Both the position numbers and the translations under genes were made by a program. Under the pieces are notes generated by a model, which saw only the letters and a program-made list of their open reading frames with translations, was not told where the DNA came from and did not search any database. A stretch of 64,000 bases of DNA from Mycocentrospora acerina (lineage: Eukaryota; Ascomycota; Dothideomycetes; Pleosporales): positions 186,001 through 250,000 of the forward strand of contig JAKUHH010000084.1 of assembly GCA_022701365.1 (NCBI GenBank). The letters are read 5' to 3'. This document shows, in pieces, positions 1 through 12,112 of this stretch; position 1 is the stretch's first letter; every line of letters begins with the position of its first letter.

Positions 1-1071
1 TTCAGCTGTGCCAGTTTGGCTGGTGCGTTCGGCGGTATTCTAGCGTGGGGTATTGGTCATATGAGAGGTGTTGGAGGTTACAACGGCTGGAGATGGATCT
101 TCATCATAGTATGTCTGCAACCCTCACTAGAATTGGTAGTTCTCTAACAACAACATAGGAAGGCTTACTCACCATTGTAATTGCATGCTTTGCGTACCTG
201 TTTATTTCAAACTACCCACAGACCGTCAGCTGGCTTTCCAAGGAGGAACGCGACTTTATTCAAGCCCGTCTCAAGGCTGATAGCGATGCGACTAATGACG
301 AGGCGTTTCGTTGGGGTGATGTTTGGGAAGCATGCAAGGATGTAAAGATATGGCTATATGGCTTGGCATTCCACACCATGAGTCTGCCTTTGTACACCTT
401 GTCTCTGTTTTTGGTGAGCGTTTTGGCAACAGACTTAATATTGATACAACATAGCTAATCTCATCTAGCCAACCATCATTCGAGATCTGGGATACACAGC
501 TGCTCAGTCTCAGCTTCTGACCATTCCACCCTACGCTGTGGCGACTATCTTTACTGTCTTCTGGGCGATTTTATCTGAGAAGTACTCTCGCCGCGCTCCG
601 TTCATTATTGTAACCACCACAGTTGCCATCATTGGCTACATCATTCTTCTCACCAACGAACACCCCAGCAGGAAGCCCGGCGTGTCTTATGTCGGAACTT
701 TCTTCGCAGCGATTGGCATCTACCCTTCAGTGGCTCTAGTTCTTTGTTGGCCTGCAGTTAATGTTTCTGGTCAAACGAAGCGAGCAACAGCCAACGCTAT
801 GCAGATCTCAATCGGAAATTTGGGAGCTGTACTTGGTACTCAATTGTACAGGCCGAAGACATCACCCAGATATCTTTTGGGACATTCATTCGCGCTGGGA
901 TATTTGTGTTTAAATATTGTGGTGGTAAGTCTGCTATGGTGGAGAATAACCAAAGAGAACAAGGACAAGGCGAGGTATCTGGTGGAGCACCCTGAAACGG
1001 CTGGTTTCCATGATAGTGATGAGGACTTAGCGTTGGGAGACCGTCATCCAAGGTGGACTTTCCAGTCTTGA
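1..1071 (+). CDS. MFS transporter, anion:cation symporter type (Dal5/Tna1-like), 5' end outside window
   Basis: C-terminal 321 residues of a major facilitator superfamily permease; the start lies left of the window. Predicted exons are 1-108, 159-413 and 469-1071, with introns opening GTATGT and GTGAGC and closing TAG. The protein has the pattern of the fungal allantoate/nicotinate permease group: a loop GGYNGWRWIF before a membrane helix, then a hydrophilic segment SWLSKEERDFIQARL, then alternating hydrophobic segments with an acidic cytoplasmic tail. Substrates of this family are usually small organic anions such as allantoate, nicotinate or pantothenate. The substrate here cannot be read from the sequence. 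Family assignment is firm, substrate unknown. Confidence 0.85.
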
Positions 1072-1755
1072 TAAAAGAGGTTGTGAGCGCTCGCACTTGT
1101 ATTCGTAGATTCAGGTTGGTAGGGTGTGAATCAAATTGAGGCCGGATGGCTGTAATTACGTTGCGAAAAATGGTTTCCCCTATTACTCGGCTGATTGAAT
1201 ATAATAGCTTTACATACTAGATTATGTGTACGAGGCAGTGAATGCTGCAGAGTGATGAGGGATTATTGAACTTTACGTCATGGTCGTTATACACTCTCAG
1301 TCATCAAGATCTTCAGTAATCATCGCCCGACAAAAACTAAACCACCGCGACACAGATTGGCCCGACTGGTCATCGCCCTCTAGCACCCGTTGGCGACTCA
1401 TTGGAACAGAGAATATTCATCATCTATTTTCTATGACAACTACTTTTGCGCAAAGTCAACGACAGCCTAATCGTCATTCAGGTCGAGATCGAAGATCCAA
1501 AACGTTGTTGTTGCCCGAGCCTCGATGCAGGGCCCCTGTTACTCCCAAATCGAACCAACCACAAGCTTCGATTCCTCAGCTCGACCCCGCCTCCACACTA
1601 TCCACTTGGCTAGCCGAGACTCCTTCAAGAACGTCTAAGCTATCAAGGGACGGGATATTTCCTTTGCTTTTACCGCTAGATACACTACAGTTTACCTATC
1701 TTACCGCAAAGTACGTAGGGTCTGTTTGTTGACGACTCGGCGTCCATCGGAAGTC
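1072..1755. other. Intergenic, no gene seen
   Basis: Between the transporter stop and the next start codon. An open frame from 1280 to 1732 has no recognisable protein character and is probably leader or promoter DNA of the downstream gene. Confidence 0.5.
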
Positions 1756-3270
1756 ATGGCGTCACCATCGTACTTTGATCTCCCACTGCAACCAAAAGCG
1801 ACAGCTGCAGCCGCAGTGCTGCGGGAGAACGAAGCCGAAGGATGGACGCAATCCAGTCTACTATCGCCACAAATTACTCAAATACTAGACGAATTAGATT
1901 TGGAAGATCGATCGAGCAGTAGCGAAGAAGGGAGTCTATCCGAGGAAAACGTACAACCTATGCACAGTAGCAAGAACGTTCAGCATCGCAGCCACAAAGA
2001 CAAGCAGGCGATAAACACTAAGAAAGACGCGTCTTCGTCGCACTCGCCCAAAAAGTCGCCCTCAAACTCCCATTCGAAACCTAGTTCGGTTCACGTCACT
2101 AGAGCTGCGACACTCCCTGCGAGCGGACGAAAATCCGCAGCAGCGCAACATCCTCACTTGCCCCGTTTCCACTCCTTGCGCAGCATGCTGTTTTCCTCCA
2201 AGATCGAGCAAGACATCATGAAGGTCCAGAGAGAGGAAAACATTCGCGAGGAGGCGGCCTTGAAATGGAGGGGTCAACATGACCAGAGGCAGATCGGCAA
2301 ACCGAGGACACCCGAGAAGGAACTTAAGCCCAAGGACGGTCTCTCTCGTAAAATAACTAATAAATTAAAGAGGATAGCGAGCAAGGAGGAGCCGGCTATG
2401 AAGCGAATCAATGAGGGAGTAGACGGTATAGACGGTCGCGAATCAACAGCGAGCTCCGACAACGAGGATGAACGCACAGAATTCGTACGGAAGCGCCGCG
2501 AAAGTGATGAGGCGAGCATTGATCATTCTGATCTGGATGAGCTTGTGCGGTGGGTCAGTAGACGAGACCCGCCTAGCGACGGGGAAGCACGAAAGGGAGT
2601 AAAGCTAGACCCCACTGTAAGCGATAGTGCACACGAGAGCCTGGGGGACTCAGATGTCGACGAGTTGGTTCGATGGACGAGCAAAAGATCTAAGCCTGGG
2701 GAGATACAGCAAACACCCTCAGAACAAGCCCATTCTGGTTACAGCGACGCATCTACAGAAGATGACTCCGAAGTCAACAACGGATCATCGGACGATGAGG
2801 ACGCGGACGAGCTTGTTCGATGGGTATCGCGCCGTGAAGGCCCGAACGCGGGTCCAGTTCGCCAAAAGACAAATTTAACTTCTATCGACTTGGATTCCGA
2901 CGTTTCGGAAATCGACCGATGGAAGTCGCGAAACGATGGCACGAGCGGTGAATCCAACCCTGCCAGTGGATACGCGACACCTGCGCTCCTAGAAGAGGAT
3001 TTGCTAGAGCCTGCAAGAGGAAGATCGAGAGAACGACCCTCTGAGGAAAAGATGAAACGTCATCTTACACATGAAGATGTAAATGAGCTTGTGCAATGGG
3101 TTTCTCGCAAGGACTCTAAACAGCAAGATACACTCGAGGGCGATGACCGAGCTCTAGAATTGCTGCAGCGAGAGGAAAAGCAGACGAAGCAAATTGGTAT
3201 GACTTTGGACGAGGGAAGTTTGAGTCATGGGGATATTGAGGGGCTTGTAAGATTCGTAAGCAAAGCCTAG
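1756..3270 (+). CDS. Hypothetical protein with repeated D-x-D-E-L-V-R-W motif
   Basis: Single open frame of 504 residues from the ATG at 1756; the frame is open a little further upstream but only with a TTG. I do not recognise the family. The protein is hydrophilic and probably mostly disordered, with an S/K-rich N-terminal third, a charged helix-prone segment (nucleotides about 2200-2430) and six copies of a short motif, consensus D-[LVA]-[DN]-E-[LI]-V-R-W-[VT]-S-[RK]-R. The copies begin at 2530, 2653, 2800, 2899 (degenerate), 3076 and 3232. They are separated by acidic linkers of 30-60 residues. No signal peptide or membrane segment is seen. Such repeated short linear motifs usually bind a partner protein, which is inference. 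A seventh copy lies beyond the stop in another frame (see findings), so the 3' end may be wrong. Confidence 0.6.
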   Translation: MASPSYFDLPLQPKATAAAAVLRENEAEGWTQSSLLSPQITQILDELDLEDRSSSSEEGSLSEENVQPMHSSKNVQHRSHKDKQAINTKKDASSSHSPKKSPSNSHSKPSSVHVTRAATLPASGRKSAAAQHPHLPRFHSLRSMLFSSKIEQDIMKVQREENIREEAALKWRGQHDQRQIGKPRTPEKELKPKDGLSRKITNKLKRIASKEEPAMKRINEGVDGIDGRESTASSDNEDERTEFVRKRRESDEASIDHSDLDELVRWVSRRDPPSDGEARKGVKLDPTVSDSAHESLGDSDVDELVRWTSKRSKPGEIQQTPSEQAHSGYSDASTEDDSEVNNGSSDDEDADELVRWVSRREGPNAGPVRQKTNLTSIDLDSDVSEIDRWKSRNDGTSGESNPASGYATPALLEEDLLEPARGRSRERPSEEKMKRHLTHEDVNELVQWVSRKDSKQQDTLEGDDRALELLQREEKQTKQIGMTLDEGSLSHGDIEGLVRFVSKA

Positions 3271-6200
3271 CTCAACCTAGGACCCATTGGTGAGCGAATC
3301 TTGTGGCGAGGGTAAGGGTGAGATGTTCGAAGTCATAGGAGAGGGGTTAGGGCTTGTGAGAGCAAGCAACATCAATGAAAACTTCAGAGATGTGAATGTG
3401 GATGAACTTAGCACTTGGGTCGATAAGGAGCTATGGTATCTGACATTGAAGCTTTGCGATCACTTACCAAATGCATACGTTTTCAAGATTATCTAAGGAT
3501 TACAGGAGTTGGTTTTGAGATGTAGTCAAATTTTGAAGTTAGATAATATTAATACCTATTTGCTTTGTTTTTTTCGTAATTATGACACTTAGTGGTCTTT
3601 CCCCTTGCAGACTGCGTCGTATGTTTTGACGTATGCTTGCATGGGCCCACATATTCGAGCCTTGTATGTCAGTTGTTTAAAGTCAGTCGCTTACTGCGCT
3701 TGATGTAGACCCACTTTGGTGTACCCTTGACGGCATTCCGCTTCAAGATACACCGACAGATTTTTGCTTGGGTGCAAGTGCATGTGAAAAACCCGACTTG
3801 GATGATGAATTTCGTGTTGTCAAGTGCTGGACAACATCTCCGGGAAGCAATGTTATACGATTGATAACATGTGAGAGAGGAAAACTTACGTTATCTTTCA
3901 AGATGCCTTTTTGAGCCTAGTAACTGCGGAATTGGCGGGTTTGGATGCGTCTGTGGAATCTATGGGGCTTAATCTCGAAAGAGATGGGACGGGCCGTGCG
4001 AAGGATTGCTTACACCTGGTGTACATTGTACAACGGCCCTTCTTCATAAGTGAGATTCCGTGTAATGGTCCCGAAAGTGCCCACACTTGCGCCAAGGCCC
4101 TCCGACAGCTATTCAACGTCGGCCGAACAGTTAAAATGCAAGGGCGCAAGCCAAATCACTCGTGAAGAAAGAGTGGGAGACCCGAAAGAGAACGGTCCGT
4201 TCTTCGTAAGTGGGGCAACACAGGACAGGAGTAAGCGATCTTAGCGATTACAAGGCGCAATTATAACTCTTAGTGGCAGGTCGTAATGCCGCGTACTTGT
4301 GTAGGCTCAGTTGGCGACAAGACCGCACAGTGCCAAGCTGTTAGTATCTTGCATAGCCTACATTGCCTTGTTGCTGACGAGCTATGATGAGGTGTTGAAC
4401 TGTAGGATTTGGTATGTTGTGGATAAATGTTTTGTATAAACCAACCCTAAGGAATGCTCAAGTTCAAAGATGATCATAACATTTTGCTCGAAGAGTAGGC
4501 AACACTTTCGAAGTACGGATTACGTAGATGTGTATGGCCAATTCCATTATTTCTAGAAGATAATTAATGGCTGATTGGAAGTATACTCGAGTATGTACCT
4601 GCATAGTAGCCTGCCTTGTGGGGAAAAAGAGGCGTTTCTGACACCTGATGAGGAAGGAGGGCTCTGATCCGATAGCTGTTACAAAACCGCAGCCACGTTT
4701 AAGCACCATTTCCGTTCGAGAATACTACAGTATGACGTGTAGAAAAATGGGCTAACGTGAGCGCATGACCCTATTGTGTGTGTGGCGACTGTAGAGTACA
4801 AGGTTTCTAAACATGAACGACAGACAGATAGATCATCGCTGGGATCTGCTGTGTGATGCAAACTGAGTGTCTTTGTAGGTACTGCTCGAGCGACTGTAGT
4901 AATATGTGTAGCCTGATATAGTGTCCCCACATACCTGGCCACCGATTTAGCCTTATCCAGCATGCACAAGACATTGTGTCGACACACCGAGCTTTCGATG
5001 TTTGCTATGATTGGCGAAGCGAATCACAAGAACATGCCTAGTTTTCGCTGGCCACCATAAGTGGAAGGTCGGGTGCAGGTTTTAAAGGCAAGAGAAAAAG
5101 GCCAAGAATGGTCTTGCGGGAATGTATGCACATCTCTGCGCTTCTAGTCTTGTTCTATGCAAACAGTTCCAACCGTGGTGCATGACACGTATTTTTCGGC
5201 CCATTATCTAAGGTTTCTATCGCATTGCTTGTATATATAAAAACTTAAATGTAACTGCCACTGATGTCAACAGTTCCAGAGTACCAGAGGTTAAGAAAGA
5301 ATAGAACCGCCCACCTAGCCGACAACAGCAAAACACCGTAGTCGCGTCACACACTTCCAAAGCTAGGCAGAAACGGCATAGTTGCAATTATAGAAGCGTG
5401 ATAATGACCAAGTACTTCTTTCGTTATGAATTCACATCTCATGCAGATGAAATAAATTTGAGCAAATTGTAATGAGCGGTATCTGCCAAACCTGTGATTC
5501 GCCTGTAAAGGAGTGACGCCGTTGTGGTAGGATTCTGTTGCTGTTCTCGCCAAGATGTCAAGGCTCCTCCTTGCCAGCAAACCATGCTGTTGTCCTCCCA
5601 CAGCACAACACTCCAGCATCAAATTGCATCAGCATTCGAAAAAAACAGCGAGGATAGTGTATCGGCTACTTCGGTAACGGAGCACGACTCACAAGAGGCA
5701 GGAGCACTCAAGCAAAGCGATCACACTTAGCGCTGCGAAGCACTGATCGACAATGCAGCAAATTGTTTCGTTCCCTGTCTTTCTATTCAAGCCAATAATG
5801 CCGATCTGCAGAATTCCTGGGGTAGACTTGAAGAAGCACTCCAGGACGTACCCACAGCTCGATTTTGATTCGGACCGCAGTCGCTTTCGCCGACCTTCCA
5901 AAGGTCTAGCTCAATTACTTTGGATCCAAGATATTTCAAATTCCGATAAATGAGTGAACCAAAGACAAGATGATGCAGACCAGAGAGATTAACGTGTTAT
6001 TACTTACTGGTGTCATCTACATATCATACACGGCTTGCTAAATGGGTTCTGACATGTGACTCCATTGGTCAATCAACTGATTGCGCCCAGCCAAGCCATC
6101 GAAGCCTTATCTCAGCCTTGGATCCGCAGTTCTAAAGTTATATTGCTTTGCATCGGTCAGATCCCAAACGAGGAGGTGATTCTGCCATTACGTGCTTTTA

Positions 6201-7395
6201 AGCTTAATCTTAGTTTGCTCGGCCTGATCGACCGGTGAAAGACGGCCATGCCGAAGGAGACATCAGAGAGCTGTCACCTGTCCAGGGCTTCAACCCTGGT
6301 CCACATCTGGATCCTGGTAGAACTACTCCGTAAGAGTCGAGTGTCCCACTTGTACGAAAAAGGCTAAAGTGTTCATCGCCATACCTTGCAGCCCCACTGC
6401 GAAGTTTGCGCATGTGATTGGTCGGCTTTGGTATACATGTTTTCGTCTCAAACGTCGCGGAAGATTAGGGACATAAGACAGGCGTCACTAAACTTTCCGG
6501 TAATTTAGGAAATCCAAGAGTGTGAGGTTTGATGTATCACTCTTGGTAGGTCTGATAGGTTTCTTCATGTCCGTCCTTGTTGTAATCTGTTCATCTTTCA
6601 AGCTTGGATGATTTGAGGCGTGGGCAGCATGTCTCCCTCACTGCCATTGGGACGTGTTTGCCACGGTACCTGACTCGCACATGCGCTGAAGTCGATTTGC
6701 GTCTGGTCAATTGAAGAGGGCGGGTCGTCCCGTAATATTGAATCCGCCTATTCTGCTCCTGGCCATCGCGCCGTCATATTCTCTTCGAAACGCCCAATGA
6801 GATGAGTGAAGGCCATTGTTGAAAGACTATGGGCCCGCGGAGCATACTTGACCTCAAGGGGCGTATGCCTGCATGAAACATGTTCATCTCATGTCTAATG
6901 TCACACGAGTCTTGTCATTTAGTCTCCTCCCTTATCGACGATGCACTTAGGCATCAAGACATGGGAGATCGACTAATGCCACGTCCAATCCCCCTCCCCG
7001 GACAACCACCAAGTCAAGTTGTCAACGACCATTCGCACATACCTAAACTAGTAAGCAACTTAATATGAGCTGCATCTTGCCAAGAAATTCGACTTGTGAT
7101 CTTCCGCGCAGATTCCGCGGCTGCGTCCATGTCTTGGAAGATTCCAACAGTATTCACGCTTAACATAGGGTCTAGCTCTAGGTAGTGCCGGAAAACAACC
7201 GTACCACCTCCCCGTCTAGGCATCAGAGCAACACCACCACCCCGTTGCCAAGAAGGTCCGCTCACGGTTGTGAGTACCGGGCGGGTATGGGTTCAGTGGC
7301 GATAGGCAATGCCGCGTAGTGTCTTTCAATTGCTCCCAACGGGAAGGTGGACTAGCATCCTCAATCTTGACTCCATCTGAACTTCGCATCACATC
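3271..7395. other. Long intergenic region, no confident gene
   Basis: About 4.1 kb. The first 220 bases hold a possible continuation of the upstream repeat protein (3311-3496). The rest has only short open frames on both strands without codon or protein character. A perfect 6-bp stem hairpin (ccaggg/ccctgg) sits at about 6282-6299. No tRNA or 5S rRNA pattern was found. Confidence 0.5.
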
Positions 7396-7402
7396 TATAT
7401 AA
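7396..7402 (+). promoter_or_regulatory. TATA box upstream of first subtilase
   Basis: TATATAA, 120 bases before the ATG at 7522, followed by a pyrimidine/CA-rich leader. This is a typical position for a fungal TATA box on a strongly expressed secreted-protein gene. Confidence 0.5.
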
Positions 7403-7521
7403 GGAGGACGAGATGCTCTCTTCAAAAATCACCAAGCAACAATCACTTCGGTCTTCACTTCAGCAACATCATCCTTCTACAACTTTCGCTCCTCCGGCAT
7501 CGTTCTCTGACACCTGCAATC

Positions 7522-8871
7522 ATGAAGCTCTCACTTCTCCTCGCACTCTTGCCTTTGGCTCTTGCGGCCCCGGCTCCCATGATCATTCCCCGTGCTGGCT
7601 CTCCCATTCCTGGAAAGTACATTGTCAAGGTCAAGGACCAGAACCTCCAGGTTCTCATTGATGCTGCCCTCAAGCTCCTCAGCAAGAAGCCTGACCACGT
7701 CTACACCTTTGCTGGTTTCGGTGGTTTCGCTGCTGAGATCAATGATGACATTGTTGAGCTGATCCGCAGACTGCCCGGTGTATGAAGCTCTGCAAATATC
7801 TTGAAGACTACTAGCTAATCAATACAAACAGGTCGAGTACGTTGAGCAGGATGCCTACATCACCGCCAGCCTCGGCGAGTCCGAGACCCTCGAGAAGAAG
7901 GCCTACGTTACCCAGAGCTCTGCTCCTTGGGGTCTTGCCCGTATCTCCAAGGCCTCGCCTGGAACCTCGACCTATGTCTATGACAGCACTGCCGGTGCCA
8001 ACACCTGCGCGTACATCATCGACACTGGTATTCAGGTTGCTCACCCCGAGTTCGAGGGCCGTGCTACCTTCTTGGCCAACTACGCCGGTGATGGCTCTAC
8101 CGCTGATGGCAACGGCCACGGCACCCACGTTGCCGGAACCATTGGCTCCAAGACCTACGGTGTCGCCAAGAAGACCAAGCTTTATGCTGTCAAGGTCCTG
8201 AACGCCGCTGGCTCGGTATGTTGCACTCTCAATTCCTCGGCCTTCATTGTTCCATTGCTGACTTGATTGAAGGGTACCAACTCTGGTGTCATTGCTGGTA
8301 TCAACTACGTCGCCACTGACTCCAAGACCCGATCCTGCCCCAACGGCGCTGTCGCCAACATGTCCCTCGGTGGTTCCCGCTCCACTGCTGTCAACTCCGC
8401 TGCCGCTAACCTTGTCTCTGCTGGTGTCTTCCTGGCTGTTGCTGCCGGTAACGAGGCCCAGGATGCGTCCAACTCGTCGCCCGCCTCTGAGGCCACTGCT
8501 TACACTGTCGGTGCCACTGACAGCTCTGACCGCCTTGCTTCATTCTCCAACTTTGGAACCACCGTCGACATCCTTGCTCCTGGTGTCTCCATCCTGTCCA
8601 CCTGGATCGGTAGCTCCACCGTAAGTGTATCCTCATTCTGATTCGTCTGATTCGGCAAGCTAATCGTATATGACAGAACACCATCTCCGGTACCTCGATG
8701 GCTTCTCCCCACGTTGCTGGTCTCGCTGCCTACATCCTCGGCCTCGAGGGCAAGTCGACCCCCGCTGTTCTCTCTGCCCGCCTCACCACTCTTTCCCAGA
8801 AGAGCAAGATCACCGGTCTTCCCAGCGGCACCAAGAACTACCTTGCCTTCAACGGCAACCCCAGCGCTTAA
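7522..8871 (+). CDS. Secreted subtilisin-like serine protease (S8, proteinase K/oryzin type)
   Basis: Extracellular alkaline endopeptidase of 394 residues. Exons are 7522-7779, 7832-8215, 8273-8620 and 8677-8871; all introns are phase 0 with GTATGA, GTATGT and GTAAGT donors. Order: signal peptide (MKLSLLLALLPLALA), an I9 propeptide that acts as folding inhibitor (GKYIVKVKD to about residue 95), then the peptidase domain starting near APWGLARIS. Catalytic triad is Asp150 (AYIIDTGI), His182 (GNGHGTHVAGT) and Ser337 (SGTSMASPHVAG); the oxyanion Asn lies in AAGNE. Length and order match fungal Alp1-type proteases, which degrade extracellular protein and are often allergens. A paralogue lies 5 kb downstream. 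Family certain; exact orthology inferred. Confidence 0.96.
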
Positions 8872-10880
8872 ATGGAAGTGGTTCCAAACCTCGACACGAC
8901 GATCGCCGGCATTGTGGACGCACGGTGGCGGATGAGGGAGTCGCAGTTGCAAAAGGCGGTATAGAGTTGGAGGATTTCCTACCTACTGTCCTTCTTTACG
9001 AAGTGATGATGTTGCTGCATCGAAGCTGAATATGTTTTGTTCTTTCCTTTTTTAGATAGTACTGATTTGCAATACTATCAAAACTTTTTCTCTAAACACC
9101 GTCTTCGTTACGCATGGTATGATTGTTTGTTTTGAAACATGTTGCTGATGCACAGTCCAGGTGACGCTAGTAGCCTTTGATAGTGCCATGTTAGCTTCTC
9201 GTCGCTGGCAAATCTTTTACCCAAACGAGCGGAAGCCCAATGTCGGGTGAATAGGGATTTGCGCAACTCTGTAGCGGTCAGATAGTACCTATGTGTCATT
9301 TGACTTGTAACACGGATTTAGCCTCCAGGCTTACTTGCAGACACGTTGCGCACCAATATTAGCGGTTCAAATGGAATGAGCTAAGTTTTGAGCTCCCAAA
9401 GCTCCCAGTGATGGAGCATAGCGGAAGAGGTGTTGACGCTCAATGGTCCTCGTTCAGTAACGTAGAACCCCAATCGGACCGAATAGGAAACTCGAGACTA
9501 ATAATGTAGGTCTTGAAGTGCAGTAGGCGCCCATAATTTGCACCGTGCAGCGATATGCAACTAGGAGATTTGATCTCATGCATGTATGAGGCTACAAGCC
9601 TATCATCAAAACGGTCCAACGACACATCTAGATGTGCGTGTGTGATCATACTTACGACCTAAGTAGGGATGTATGTACGGTGGCGTATACGAGATTAGAG
9701 ATCAAAGACTATCATCTTGGCGGGAGATGTGACTTTCTTGGCCTCAAGGAATAAATCGATAAATATACGTCAAAACAAGCTCTCAGGATCTACATATCCG
9801 CTCTGTAACTAACATCCTGTCAATGTCGGGGGTATATGCACCGCGGGGGCGGCAATCCTTCACAGAGTCATGTAATACGACAACCCCCACAAGTTGGGCT
9901 TGCCCAGCTCTTACGGCCCGTTTAAGGGTCCTCTCGAGTCAAACAGGTGTGGTAGTTCCTCTTCGGTGTAGATAAACCCGATAAGAGCAGTCGCAACTGT
10001 GGAAGCGGGCTTCTATTCGTTGAATGGGAAAAAAGAAGTCGGGGACGATCCATCGTAGTTAGTGTTCAAGAGGTCAACCCAGGGTATGGTTCCAAGACCG
10101 GCTAAAAGGAACTATCGGAGTTGTAGACGTCGAGACAAGCTATTTCTATTTACGCACATATAACCGGGATTTACAAGGAGATTTTCCAGTCTGCGGGACG
10201 AGATGCGCAGCACGGGCGCGTTCGTTTTCTTGGTCGGGGCTGCATTCATTGCGTTGCCGCATTGGCAAGTTCCGGGGCCGTCCTGGTTGCTGGGAATTGA
10301 TAGCTGTGTAGATTCTAATTTCGCAGGAGCACGTTCTTCATTCAAGGATGTAAGCGATGATCTTGTCGAAGAATGTCGCTGGGTTCATGCATGTGGTGGG
10401 AGGAGATGGAATTATTTCACGCTCGATTACCTAACCGAGGCGATGGACCGTGCACGCAATGCCGACGGGAAGCGTGTGATGAATCTCTGTTCCACCACAT
10501 GTGCTAATGTTGTTTTGATAAATGTTTTCATTTGGTGATTACATGGGATCTACCAGAGCTTTCACGTGTTGTGCAAGGCCTACCTGATTCGTCGCGATCT
10601 ACAGTCAATCAGCAATATTGCTAGAATGCGTCTGCTTGTATGGGCAATTGGCCGACACAACGTTTACCACACAATCAATAATCACACAAGGCTGTCCAGT
10701 GGTAGATTGGAATCACATTACTGCTCTCGTTTTGAAATTTACTCCTTGACACTTGGATGGGCAGTCGATGAAGTAGTACAACAAAAATAACCCAGTTACA
10801 ACTAATAATAGGTACGTATTGACATGCCCAGTATAGTTGCAAAACTATCACTACCGAGGGATGGAGGTGTCCTTTGCAGC
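8872..10880. other. Intergenic, no gene seen
   Basis: Two kilobases between the protease and the end of the oppositely oriented CorA-like gene. Only short open frames; the longest (10203-10538, plus strand) has no recognisable features. Confidence 0.5.
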
Positions 10881-12112
10881 CTAAACATCCGTTCGTGGCC
10901 CTCTAACCTTTTTATCGGCCTTTGGCTCCCAAATCATCAGACGAACGAAGACGAGGCAAATCAGAGTGGGAAGACCGACAATTCCTGCGACCACGGCAAC
11001 GCCGTAGCCAAGAATATTCAGTTTCAGTCCAACGTCCTTAATTATGCCAACAAGAAACAAGGAGAGTAAGAGTGCCCATATAAAAAAGAATAGACAAAGA
11101 AGAGCGACGAATCCGACCGGTTTGACTTGTTTCTTGAATATTTGGTTCCGACCTAGCTGTAGCAACAGCTCTTTCCACCATAGATGTGCTCTTGTAACGA
11201 TGAGAATTAAAATTACGATCGTTTTTAGTAAGAAGAGAACGCCGAAGAAATCGTATAGCAGGTAGTACAGATGCGTGAATCGAGTGTGCATGCTGAGTAG
11301 CCCGGCTGCAAGTGAGAGTGGCAGGAATACACTCGCTAAAATACTCAACAATCCGACGTTTCGGGCATCGTGAATGCCTCGGAAAACTTCAAAAAGCTTG
11401 AGGTGATTTTCCAGCGTCGTTGAAAGCGTAATCATGATTCTTTTTAAGTCTTTGGCATCTGATTGAAGATCAATGGCGAAGCTATGGAATCTGCGAAAGT
11501 CGGGTGCGTCCATGAGTTGTAATTTCAAGGATTCGACCAAAGCATTTATTGATACGGCTAATTCGGTTGTTTTTTTATTCAACTCTTCGTAAAAACATAT
11601 ATCTCTTGTAATCTCAGCAAGCATGGAGAGTGTCAGTGTCGCTCTATGTGGATCTGACAGACTTTCTTTCTTCCTTGCATAGTTTTCTTGGAGGTGGTAC
11701 AGTTGGTGACGGTAGTCCTCCATCAAAGCGCGAACATAGAAGAGTAGAAATAATTGTTTTTGACTTGATACTGAACTGACTTGCGCACTCAGAGTCGAGA
11801 AAGCTTCCAATGGGTTTTGCAGGCTTTCGCAGAAGTGGTGATGATAATCATAAGCAGCTATTGGGCTAGACACTGCAAATCTATATTTTTTCAGGCGTCC
11901 CGGGTCAAACAGGAGGTCCATATCCTGCACCATACATTTAACATCAATATAACCTGATAATTAGCAGACGTTGTCAAATCAGTAAGAAGAGGCGTACAGA
12001 GTATCTTGTCGTTTTTTGTTGAGTAAAACGTAAATTTCATTGTTCGTCGAATGGTTCCGGCGGCAATCGATACAGAGTCGATGCAAGAGTCCGCATAGTA
12101 CCCCTTTAGCAT
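10881..12112 (-). CDS. CorA-like multi-pass membrane protein, GMN motif not conserved; N-terminus uncertain
   Basis: Main exon 11953-10881 joined to an upstream exon 12112-11998 across a 44-nt intron (GTACGC...TATCAG with a CTAAT branch point), giving 395 residues if the ATG at 12112 is used. The frame stays open for about 60 bases upstream of that ATG with protein-like sequence ending at a TAG, which could be another acceptor, so more 5' exons are likely. The first half is helical with charged residues. The second half has four membrane helices, the first being ILASVFLPLSLAAGLLSM. That helix is the CorA pore-helix pattern, but the GMN selectivity motif expected next reads SMH. Fungal CorA-like proteins are divalent cation transporters or relatives. 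Transport activity is doubtful here without GMN. Confidence 0.7.

Noticed and set aside
1280..1732. Plus-strand open frame of 150 codons before the repeat protein
   Set aside because: No family features, no good link to the downstream frame; more likely leader or promoter DNA.
6282..6299. Hairpin resembling a T-arm
   Set aside because: The loop has six bases and no acceptor or D-arm partner is found upstream; a chance palindrome or weak terminator at most.
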